A program made the position numbers and the translations under genes. A DNA stretch of 8,067 nt, from positions 1-8,067 of the forward strand of contig JAEZCF010000053.1 in assembly GCA_023430045.1 (NCBI GenBank). The letters run 5' to 3'. Origin of the DNA: Pseudomonadota bacterium (lineage in GTDB: Bacteria > Pseudomonadota > Gammaproteobacteria > Xanthomonadales > Xanthomonadaceae). Shown here piece after piece: positions 1 through 5,593 of this stretch. A model generated the notes under the pieces. The model had not been told where the DNA came from, made no database searches, and worked only from the letters and a program-made list of their open reading frames with translations. Each line of letters opens with the position of its first letter. The first letter of the stretch is position 1.

Positions 1-8
1 GCTCAACA

Positions 9-36
9 CCCCCGCCCCCCCTCATCGCCCGGCCCC
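9..36 (-). other. G-quadruplex-type motif beyond pilQ (minus strand)
   Basis: The minus strand has G runs of 4, 3, 7 and 5 (positions 36-33, 30-28, 21-15 and 13-9) with loops of 2, 6 and 1 bases. This fits the four-run pattern of a quadruplex-forming sequence. It lies on the sense strand for pil transcription but beyond the likely terminators, so it may belong to the next locus. Confidence 0.45.
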
Positions 37-63
37 GAAAGTGTCTGCGCGCGCCAGCCACGC

Positions 64-104
64 AAAAAAAAAGCAAAAACCGGCTTCGGATACAGGTGGG
101 CCGG
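64..104 (-). terminator. Possible second terminator with A/T tracts
   Basis: On the minus strand, CCGGC (104-100) can pair with GCCGG (84-80) across a 15-base loop, followed at once by T5 (79-75), GC and T9 (72-64). The T tracts are strong but the stem is short and the loop large. It could be a back-up terminator for the pil operon or simply an A-tract in intergenic DNA. Confidence 0.35.
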
Positions 105-135
105 AATGGGATTGCGGGGACGCCGAGCGCCATGG

Positions 136-155
136 GTCGGACGCCTGCGTCCGAC
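136..155. repeat. Perfect 9-bp inverted repeat downstream of pilQ
   Basis: GTCGGACGC (136-144) and GCGTCCGAC (147-155) are perfect inverted arms separated by 2 bases. There is no T run beside it. It resembles an intergenic REP-like palindrome and lies 15 bases from the terminator candidate at 171-212. Confidence 0.5.
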
Positions 156-170
156 AGGTGGCGCAGGAGC

Positions 171-212
171 CCAAAAGCAAACAGCGCAGAGCCGACGCTC
201 TACGCTGTTGCT
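171..212 (-). terminator. Probable rho-independent terminator of pilMNOPQ
   Basis: On the minus strand, AGCAACAGCGTAGAGC (212-197) pairs with GCTCTGCGCTGTTTGCT (192-176) around a GTCG loop, with one mismatch and one bulged base. The stem is followed by a short U run (TTTT at 176-173). It lies 47 nt after the pilQ stop and is the strongest hairpin in the trailing region. The GTAG within the stem recalls SMAG palindromes of Stenotrophomonas, so a repeat origin is possible. Confidence 0.6.
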
Positions 213-227
213 GTTGCTTCGGCAGAC

Positions 228-245
228 GCCGGGCAGCCGCCCGGC
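228..245. repeat. Short GC hairpin just after pilQ
   Basis: GCCGGGC (228-234) and GCCCGGC (239-245) form a perfect 7-bp stem with a 4-base loop, 13 nt past the pilQ stop. No T run follows in either direction, so it is more likely an mRNA 3'-end stabiliser or a palindromic repeat than a terminator. Confidence 0.5.
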
Positions 246-258
246 ACCCTGACAGCCG

Positions 259-2226
259 TCAGTTGCCGGCCGTGCCCTTGGCCACGCGCAGCACCTTCGG
301 GGTCACGAAGACCAGCAGTTCGGCCTTGTCCTTGTTGCGTCCACGCTGCTTGAACAGATTGCCCAGGAACGGCACGTCGCCCAGGAACGGGACCTTGCTG
401 ATGCTGCTGCGGTCCGTGAACTCGTAGACACCACCGATGACCACCGTCTGGCCGTCCTCGACCAGCACCGCGGTATTCACTTCGCGGCGGTTGATCGAAG
501 GCACCGTGCCGTAGCCCTCCAGCCGGATCCACTGGTCCACTTCATCCTTCTTGACCGCCATGTTCAGGAAAACGCGGTTGTCGTTGGTGATGGTGGGCGT
601 CACCTTCAGCTCCAGCACCACTTCCTTGAACTGCACGTTGGCCTGGCTGCCGCCACTGGCACCACCAGCGGAGATGGTCACATAGCCGATTTCCTTGCCC
701 TGCTTGATCAGGGCCTCGCGCTGGTTGGTGGTGACCACGCGCGGGTTGGAGATCACTTCGCCGCGCGATTCCTCCTGCATGGCCGACAGTTCGACATCCA
801 GCAGGTAACCGGCGTTGAGGATCGACAGCGCCAGCGAACCCGGATTGCCCGCCACCGCAGCCGGCATGTTCCACATCAGGCCGCGATTGAGCGTATAGGG
901 CGAACGCACGGGTTCGGCACCGGTGCGGCCACCGGCGATCCACTCGTTCAGCGCACGCTGGTACTCGGTATCCACCGTGGCACGGTTGTCGATGTTCTTG
1001 CCGTTGTTGGCGACATCATTGCTGAAGAACACGTTGTCGCGGTTGCCGCTGATGCCGAACTTCGCACCCAGCTCGCGGGCGAAGGTATCGGTGGCGATGA
1101 CGATGCGGCTTTCGATGAGCACCTGGTCGACCGGACGGTCGATCACCCCGATCAGTTCGCGCATGCGCTCGACCTTCTTGGGGATGTCGCTGATCATCAG
1201 CATGTTGGTGCGCTCGTCGGCGACGATGCGGCCACGGGAGGTCAGGAAGCCACTTTCTTCCTGCGAAGAACCGCCGCCCTGGCCACCCGAGGAACCGCCG
1301 ATGCCGCGCGCTTCGGTGAGTGCCTTGAAGATCGCCGACGCGCTGTGATAGTTGATCTGCACGTAATCAGTGATGAGATCCTGGCGGTTCTCGATCGCGA
1401 TGCGCGCGTCTTCCTTTTCCTGCTCGAACTTGGCGAGTTCGGCCTGCGGCCCGACCCAGATCACGCTGCCGTCGCGGCGCTTGTCCAGGCCCTTGGCGCG
1501 CAGCACGATGTCCAGCGCCTGGTCCCATGGCACGTTGACCAGACGCAGGGTGACGTTGCCCTGGACGCTGTCCGATGCCACGACATTCAAGTTGGACTCT
1601 TCGGCGATCAACTGCAGCACGGTGCGCACCGGCACGTCCTGGAAGTTGAAGGTCACCGGACGACCACTGTAGCCACGCTGCGCCACTGCGGTAGCGGCCT
1701 GGGCAACGGTGCTGGTGGTGACCGCACCGGTGGCTGCCACGCCTTCGCGCGGGGATATCTCCACCACGTATTCGTTGCCGCTCTGGTAGGCCAGCGATTC
1801 GAACGCGGTGTTGGTGCTGAGCACCAGCTGCGTGCCACCACCGTAGGGCTTGGCATCGATGCGCTGCACCGGCGTCGCGAAGTCGGTGACGTTCAGCGGC
1901 TTCTGCAGCTGCTCGGGCAGGCGTGCGTTGCCCACGTCGATGACGACGCTGTTGCCCTGGTTGCGCAGGTCCGGGTTGGCACCCTGGCCATCGAACTGCA
2001 GGATCAGGCGGCCGGCTCCATCATCGCCGCGCTTGAAATCGATCTTCGCCACCGACAGCGATGCGGGTGCGGCAGCAGGCGCGGCAACGGCGGCGCCAGG
2101 CGCGCCTGCGGGCGCGGCAGCGGTCGCCTGGCCGCAGGCCAGCATCAGCGCGACTCCCAGCGCACCGACGCGGTTCAAGGTTGGGCGCCGGATCGGACGC
2201 AGCACCTTGGCATTGTGAAAGGTCAT
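259..2226 (-). CDS. pilQ: Type IV pilus outer-membrane secretin PilQ
   Basis: PilQ forms the multimeric outer-membrane channel through which the type IV pilus is extended and retracted. The 655-residue product starts with a basic stretch and hydrophobic core, and a signal-peptidase I site is likely near residues 35-37. An Ala/Pro-rich linker (about 36-56) leads to one AMIN-type peptidoglycan-binding domain (about 57-157). An STN/N0 domain follows (about 188-258, with VTFNFQDVPVRTVLQLIAEE), then an N1-type domain (about 282-367) interrupted by a Gly/Ser-rich loop at 309-324. The C-terminal secretin domain (about 430-646) carries VISNPRVVTT (491-500) and the family signature VPFLGDVPFLGNLFK (612-626). 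Pseudomonas PilQ is longer and, as I recall, has two AMIN domains. It is the last gene of the operon, 21 nt after pilP, with a GGGG Shine-Dalgarno core at 2235-2238, 8 nt before the ATG. The gene appears intact. Confidence 0.97.
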   Translation of the reverse strand: MTFHNAKVLRPIRRPTLNRVGALGVALMLACGQATAAAPAGAPGAAVAAPAAAPASLSVAKIDFKRGDDGAGRLILQFDGQGANPDLRNQGNSVVIDVGNARLPEQLQKPLNVTDFATPVQRIDAKPYGGGTQLVLSTNTAFESLAYQSGNEYVVEISPREGVAATGAVTTSTVAQAATAVAQRGYSGRPVTFNFQDVPVRTVLQLIAEESNLNVVASDSVQGNVTLRLVNVPWDQALDIVLRAKGLDKRRDGSVIWVGPQAELAKFEQEKEDARIAIENRQDLITDYVQINYHSASAIFKALTEARGIGGSSGGQGGGSSQEESGFLTSRGRIVADERTNMLMISDIPKKVERMRELIGVIDRPVDQVLIESRIVIATDTFARELGAKFGISGNRDNVFFSNDVANNGKNIDNRATVDTEYQRALNEWIAGGRTGAEPVRSPYTLNRGLMWNMPAAVAGNPGSLALSILNAGYLLDVELSAMQEESRGEVISNPRVVTTNQREALIKQGKEIGYVTISAGGASGGSQANVQFKEVVLELKVTPTITNDNRVFLNMAVKKDEVDQWIRLEGYGTVPSINRREVNTAVLVEDGQTVVIGGVYEFTDRSSISKVPFLGDVPFLGNLFKQRGRNKDKAELLVFVTPKVLRVAKGTAGN

Positions 2227-2247
2227 CGTGCTATCCCCAGTAAACGA

Positions 2248-2781
2248 TCATTGATCTTCAAGCGAAAGCGAGGCCGGTCGTTCCAGCCACCCGCCCGCGC
2301 CATCCGGCACCAGCTCAATCAGTTCGATGCGGTCCTCGAAGACCCCGGTCACCCGGCCATCGCTCTGCCCCATGTACACGCCCGGCCGCACCCGGTAGCT
2401 CACCTTGTCCGGTGCCATCACCACCGCCACCGTGCTGGCGCCGGTACCGATGGTGCCGACCATGTCCAGGCTGTCCAGCGGGAACGCTTCAAGCGGTTCC
2501 TTGCGGCGGTTCGGGTCCGGGCGCAGGCCACTGCCGCCCTGCGGATTGACCCATGCGTCGGTGAACGGATCGCGCATGCCCTGTGCGGAATACTCGAAGG
2601 TCTCGAACTGCTGCATCACCGGCAGCGGCTCCAGCGCCGGTGCCGGACGCGCACGCACGTCGGCCACCCACTTCTCCAGGTTGGGGGCATCGCCCGGGGT
2701 ACTGGTCACGCCACGGCCACAGCCGGCGAGCAGTGCCAGTACCAGCAGGCCGCAACCGCGCAGCAACAGGGAACGGCTCAT
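2248..2781 (-). CDS. pilP: Type IV pilus inner-membrane lipoprotein PilP
   Basis: PilP is the periplasmic lipoprotein that joins the PilN-PilO inner-membrane subcomplex to the N0 region of the secretin PilQ. The 177-residue product has a short hydrophobic leader ending in a lipobox, LAGC, with the acylated cysteine at residue 21. A Pro-rich, probably extended segment runs to about residue 90 and includes GMRDPF (68-73), a typical PilP feature. The compact beta domain covers about 97-160 (PLDSLDMVGTI, then VSYRVRPGVYMG), which in the family is the PilQ-binding HR domain. The length matches the usual 170-180 residues. The ATG overlaps the pilO stop as ATGA, and a GGGGG Shine-Dalgarno core lies at 2789-2793 within the end of pilO, 7 nt upstream. 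This is consistent with translational coupling. Confidence 0.96.
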   Translation of the reverse strand: MSRSLLLRGCGLLVLALLAGCGRGVTSTPGDAPNLEKWVADVRARPAPALEPLPVMQQFETFEYSAQGMRDPFTDAWVNPQGGSGLRPDPNRRKEPLEAFPLDSLDMVGTIGTGASTVAVVMAPDKVSYRVRPGVYMGQSDGRVTGVFEDRIELIELVPDGAGGWLERPASLSLEDQ

Positions 2782-3467
2782 CGCTTGGCCCCCTTCTTGG
2801 CAGCTGCTTCCTTGTCGGCGGCTTCCTTCTCCTGCTGCTCCATCTCGGCCTCGTCAAGGTAACGATAGGTCTTGACCGTGCCGGACAGCTCCAGCGCACC
2901 GGACCGCACGGAAGAGGACGTGATGCCGGTCTTGGGGTCCTTCGGCTTCAGGTTGATGTCGTGCATGGTCAGGATCACCACCCGCGGCAGCGAAGCCACG
3001 CCGCTGACGAACGCGCCGAACTGGTGATAGCTGCCCACCATGCGAAGCTTGATCGGCTTTTCTGCGTAGAACTCGCGCACCTGCTCCGATTGCGGCTCGA
3101 ACAGCTCGTTGACCAGGCCGCTGGACAGCGCGGTCTGCGAGACATCGATGATCAGATCCGGCATTTCGGTCTTGCTGGGCAGCTGCCGCAGCATCTGCTG
3201 CAGTACCTGCTCCATCTGCGCCAGCTGCTGCTTCAGAGGTTCGAGGTTGACCGCGCGGCCCTGTTCCTTTTCGAACACCGCACGCAGTTCGGTCTCGCGG
3301 CTTTCCAGCGAGGCCAGCTCATCGCGCTTGCCACTGATGAGCAGGAACCAGGAGGCGGCCATGATGACCAGCGCGATCAGCACGCAGAACACCACCTTGG
3401 CCTGCTGCGGCCAGTTGCCGATGTCGTTGAAGTCGAGCTCGTTGAGTTTGAACTTCTTCTGGCTCAT
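2778..3467 (-). CDS. pilO: Type IV pilus inner-membrane alignment protein PilO
   Basis: PilO is a bitopic inner-membrane protein that pairs with PilN in the pilus alignment subcomplex. The 229-residue product has a short cytoplasmic N-terminus (1-22), one transmembrane helix (about 23-45, KVVFCVLIALVIMAASWFLL), a periplasmic coiled coil rich in Glu, Gln and Leu (about 47-95) and an alpha/beta, ferredoxin-like domain (about 100-203). The last 20 or so residues are a Lys/Glu/Ala-rich charged tail (DKEAAAKKGAKR). The start is supported by a near-perfect Shine-Dalgarno AGGAGGG at 3474-3480, 6 nt before the ATG, which overlaps the pilN stop as ATGA. The identification rests on fold layout and operon position, because PilO sequences diverge widely. 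Confidence 0.95.
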   Translation of the reverse strand: MSQKKFKLNELDFNDIGNWPQQAKVVFCVLIALVIMAASWFLLISGKRDELASLESRETELRAVFEKEQGRAVNLEPLKQQLAQMEQVLQQMLRQLPSKTEMPDLIIDVSQTALSSGLVNELFEPQSEQVREFYAEKPIKLRMVGSYHQFGAFVSGVASLPRVVILTMHDINLKPKDPKTGITSSSVRSGALELSGTVKTYRYLDEAEMEQQEKEAADKEAAAKKGAKR

Positions 3468-4312
3468 GCCGAGCCCTCCTGTCCAGCCGCCGGCGACGGC
3501 GGCGATTGCGGCGGAGCGGCCGGCGTCAGGCGGCTGCCTGCGGGCGCAGCAGGTTCAGTGGCAGCCGGTGCGGCATCGGTTGCCGGCGCACCGGCCGGAG
3601 CCGATGCCGGTGCAGCCGCATTGCCATCACCCGCCGACAGCGGCGCAATATCCGCTGCGTCTGGATCGACGGCCACGCCTGCCGCGGCGGGATCGGCCAC
3701 CGAACCGTCGGGATTGAGCGTGGACGCTTCGGTCTGCGCCGGCAGCTTCACCTTCACCACGAACACGTAAGGCAGGGCACCGAGGTCGGACACCGGGCTG
3801 CCACGGCCATCCTTTTCCTTGTCCGGCGCGCGCGCTTCGATGATCGACAGTTCCGGGTTGGTCATCCAGCCGGACGTTTCCAGGTTGCGCATGTAGGCCG
3901 ACACGCGGGCGTTGGACTGGGTCCGGCCCTCCAGCGTCAACACATCGCCTTCCTGCTTCAGCGCGGTGAGCACGACGCCGTCGGGAATGGTGCGCACCAG
4001 CGCGTCGAACAGGTGGACCATCTGCGACCGCTTGGCCTGCAGTTCCTCGATGACACTCTTGCGCGCCAGCAGGCGTTCCTTCTGCGAATCCAGGCGGTCG
4101 ATTTCCTTGTTCTGCAGCTTGACCTTGTCGATCTCCGCCTGCAGGAACTGGTTTCGCTCGCCCTGGCCGCTGACCTGGCGGTCGTAGTAGAACCACACCA
4201 TCAACGACAGCAGCAGGCCGCCCACGGCGGCCAGGCCGAGCATCGCGTAGAACTCGCGCTGGCGTTGCTTGCGCCGTTCGGCACGCCAGGGCAACAGGTT
4301 GATCCGTGCCAT
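3464..4312 (-). CDS. pilN: Type IV pilus inner-membrane assembly protein PilN with long Ala/Pro-rich tail
   Basis: PilN connects cytoplasmic PilM to periplasmic PilO. The product begins MARINLLPWR, and INLLPWR (residues 4-10) is the diagnostic cytoplasmic motif that binds the groove of PilM. A basic stretch (11-19) precedes one transmembrane helix (about 22-43). A periplasmic coiled coil (about 50-97) follows, then an alpha/beta domain (about 98-192, with DALVRTIPDGVVLTALKQ). From about residue 200 to 282 the protein is an Ala/Pro-rich, low-complexity tail with no predicted fold. As I recall, Pseudomonas PilN ends near residue 198, so this tail is an extra feature. The ATG shares one base with the pilM stop (TGATG), and GAGGAG at 4322-4327 serves as the Shine-Dalgarno. 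No frameshift is seen. Confidence 0.96.
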   Translation of the reverse strand: MARINLLPWRAERRKQRQREFYAMLGLAAVGGLLLSLMVWFYYDRQVSGQGERNQFLQAEIDKVKLQNKEIDRLDSQKERLLARKSVIEELQAKRSQMVHLFDALVRTIPDGVVLTALKQEGDVLTLEGRTQSNARVSAYMRNLETSGWMTNPELSIIEARAPDKEKDGRGSPVSDLGALPYVFVVKVKLPAQTEASTLNPDGSVADPAAAGVAVDPDAADIAPLSAGDGNAAAPASAPAGAPATDAAPAATEPAAPAGSRLTPAAPPQSPPSPAAGQEGSA

Positions 4313-5370
4313 CAGTCGAAGCTCCTCATGGCCAGGCCGGTCGCGATCATCAGCGCCGGAGCATCCTGTGCCAGCGCATGCGCCTGCACCTTGGGACCCA
4401 GCGTCATCTGCGCCAGCGGGTTGGCCACCACGGTCGGCACGCCCAGCTGTTCTTCCACCAGCTCAGGCAGGCCGGCAATGGCCGCGCAGCCACCGGCCAG
4501 CACGATGTGGTCGACCCGGTTGAACTCACTGCCGGCGTAGAAGAACTGCAGCAGGCGGCTGATCTGCTGCACCGCCGCTTCCTTGAACGGCTCCAGCACT
4601 TCCATCGCGTAGCTTTCCGGCAGGCCGCCCTGGCGCTTGGCCAGACCGGCTTCCTCATAGCTCAGCCCGAAGCGGCGCATGATCTCGTCAGTCAGCTGCT
4701 TGCCACCGAACACCTGCTCACGGCTGTACAGGCTGCGACCGCCGCGCAGGACGTTCAGGGTGGTCATGGTGGCGCCGATATCCACCAGTGCGACCACGCC
4801 ATCGCTGGCCACCGGCAGGTCGCTGGCCACCAGCGCGAAGGCGTTCTCCACCGCGAAGGCTTCAACGTCCATCACCTTGGCGGTCAGGCCACCGAGCTCC
4901 AGCGCCGACTGGCGCAGCTCCACGTTTTCCGAACGCGAAGCGGCCAGCAGCACCTGGACCATTTCCGGATTGTTCGGGATGGTGCCCAGCACTTCGAAAT
5001 CGAGATTCACTTCCTCGATCGGGTACGGAATGTAGTTGACGGCCTCCAGTTCGACCTGGGCCTCCATCTCGTTCTCGTCCAGATCCGCCGGCATCGGAAT
5101 CACCTTGGTGATCACCGCCGAACCAGCAACGGCCGCAGCCGCCAGCCTGGATTTGCTGCCGGAACGGTTGACCGCCCGACGGATGGCTTCGCCGACTGCT
5201 TCCACCTCGACGATGTTCTTTTCGACCACCGCATTCGGCGGCAACGGTTCCACGGCGTAATGTTCCACGCGGAATCGATTGCCGCTGCGGGACAGCTGCA
5301 GAAGCTTGACCGCAGTCGAGCTGATGTCGACGCCAATAAGCGGCGACTGACTTTTTGGGATGAGCCCCAC
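4312..5370 (-). CDS. pilM: Type IV pilus actin-like cytoplasmic protein PilM
   Basis: PilM is an FtsA/actin-like ATP-binding protein that assembles on the cytoplasmic face of the inner membrane by gripping the PilN N-terminus. The ATPase-fold motifs are clear in the 352-residue product: phosphate 1 loop LIGVDISSTAVKLLQL (11-26), phosphate 2 loop ALVDIGATMTTLNVL (194-208) and adenosine motif IVLAGGCAAIAGLPELV (289-305). I chose the GTG at 5370 because it follows AGGGGAG at 5376-5382 with a 5-nt spacer, and because it yields MGLIPKSQSPLIGVD, the usual PilM beginning. A longer frame opens at a GTG at 5397, but its nine extra codons cover that ribosome-binding site. It is the first gene of the operon and divergent from the PBP1A gene. 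Confidence 0.95.
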   Translation of the reverse strand: MGLIPKSQSPLIGVDISSTAVKLLQLSRSGNRFRVEHYAVEPLPPNAVVEKNIVEVEAVGEAIRRAVNRSGSKSRLAAAAVAGSAVITKVIPMPADLDENEMEAQVELEAVNYIPYPIEEVNLDFEVLGTIPNNPEMVQVLLAASRSENVELRQSALELGGLTAKVMDVEAFAVENAFALVASDLPVASDGVVALVDIGATMTTLNVLRGGRSLYSREQVFGGKQLTDEIMRRFGLSYEEAGLAKRQGGLPESYAMEVLEPFKEAAVQQISRLLQFFYAGSEFNRVDHIVLAGGCAAIAGLPELVEEQLGVPTVVANPLAQMTLGPKVQAHALAQDAPALMIATGLAMRSFD

Positions 5371-5382
5371 GGTTTCTCCCCT
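5371..5382 (-). promoter_or_regulatory. Ribosome-binding site that sets the pilM start
   Basis: Reading the minus strand, AGGGGAG is followed by AAACC and then the GTG at 5370. Strength and spacing are close to ideal. The GTG at 5397 has no comparable site, so this decides the pilM start. Confidence 0.8.
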
Positions 5383-5398
5383 GCCGATGGGTTGCACT

Positions 5399-5416
5399 GG
5401 TCGCTGAGCTGCGACC
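5399..5416. repeat. Perfect inverted repeat at the predicted pilM transcription start
   Basis: GGTCGC (5399-5404) and GCGACC (5411-5416) are perfect inverted arms around TGAGCT. The element covers the +1 region predicted from the pilM promoter (about 5414-5416), so it could be an operator or a stem-loop at the 5' end of the pil mRNA. It does not look like a plus-strand terminator, because the T8 tract starts 14 nt after the stem. Confidence 0.5.
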
Positions 5417-5421
5417 GCGCA

Positions 5422-5449
5422 TTAATAACGTTTTTTTTGCAAATGGCAA
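5422..5449 (-). promoter_or_regulatory. Probable sigma-70 promoter of pilMNOPQ
   Basis: On the minus strand, TTGCCA (5444-5449; 5 of 6 to the -35 consensus) and TATTAA (5422-5427; 4 of 6 to the -10 consensus) are separated by 16 nt. The spacer contains an uninterrupted A8 run (T8 on the plus strand, 5431-5438). Predicted initiation near 5415 gives a leader of about 45 nt. The call is based on consensus matching only. Confidence 0.5.
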
Positions 5450-5544
5450 CCACCCGCCGTGAAAAAAGCTCCACAGAAGGACACGGCGTTGCGGCTTCCC
5501 CTTGCATTCCCCAAGGCCGACCCCAGCCAGCCCCTTGCGTAATC

Positions 5545-5550
5545 TATACT
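5545..5550 (+). promoter_or_regulatory. Probable -10 element of the PBP1A gene promoter
   Basis: TATACT matches the sigma-70 -10 consensus at 5 of 6 positions. No good -35 is seen at the right spacing: the hexamer at 5522-5527 is C-rich, and TTGCGT at 5535-5540 is too close. Predicted initiation falls at about 5556-5558, almost on the upstream ATG at 5559 and about 30 nt before the PBP1A start. Confidence 0.4.
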
Positions 5551-5558
5551 CTGCGGCC

Positions 5559-5591
5559 ATGAATTCTGCAATCGGAATCTGTCACAGATGA
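5559..5591 (+). CDS. Possible ten-codon leader ORF overlapping the PBP1A start
   Basis: An ATG at 5559 opens a ten-codon frame reading MNSAIGICHR, whose TGA (5589-5591) overlaps the PBP1A ATG (5588-5590) as ATGA. No Shine-Dalgarno is visible before 5559, but the -10 element at 5545-5550 would place the RNA start within a few bases of this ATG, so leaderless initiation is conceivable. The PBP1A ATG itself has only a weak GGAA (5574-5577), 10 nt upstream. The peptide resembles nothing I know. This may be chance; the ATGA junction is the main argument for it. Confidence 0.3.
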   Translation: MNSAIGICHR

Positions 5592-5593
5592 CA
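5577..5593 (+). promoter_or_regulatory. Two overlapping alternative hairpins over the PBP1A start codon
   Basis: ATCTG (5577-5581) can pair with CAGAT (5585-5589) around a TCA loop, or TGTCA (5580-5584) can pair with TGACA (5589-5593) around CAGA. The two stems share bases and cannot coexist. Both involve part of the ATG at 5588-5590. Each is only 5 bp, so stability in the cell is doubtful. Confidence 0.3.

Noticed and set aside
41..427. Plus-strand frames starting in the first 100 bases
   Set aside because: They have no ribosome-binding site, run through hairpins and into the antisense of pilQ, and give Arg/Ser-rich nonsense.
1345..2862. Long plus-strand open frame of about 505 codons opposite pilQ and pilP
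   Set aside because: It lies wholly antisense to conserved genes, its translation is His/Arg/Gln-rich without any known domain, and such frames are expected opposite high-GC genes.
2583..3770. Plus-strand open frame of about 395 codons opposite pilP, pilO and part of pilN
   Set aside because: It spans several opposite-strand genes with clear families, and its low-complexity product shows no motif; an antisense artefact of GC bias.
5371..5397. Nine-codon N-terminal extension of pilM from the GTG at 5397
   Set aside because: The extension covers a near-ideal ribosome-binding site for the GTG at 5370, and PilM normally starts at MGLI.
5399..5438. Plus-strand terminator made of the 5399-5416 palindrome and the T8 tract
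   Set aside because: The T run starts 14 nt after the stem, too far for intrinsic termination, and no plus-strand gene ends here.
5436..5452. Sigma-54-like GG...GC signature upstream of pilM
   Set aside because: On the minus strand GG and GC are separated by 9 bases, one fewer than the required 10, and the surrounding match is poor.
5458..5475. CRP/Clp-like site CGTGA...CCACA upstream of pilM
   Set aside because: Only the left half resembles TGTGA; at the required 6-base spacing the right half does not match TCACA.
4306..5562. Plus-strand open frame of about 418 codons opposite pilM
   Set aside because: Antisense to a gene with complete actin-like motifs, His/Gln-rich, and it runs through the divergent promoter region.
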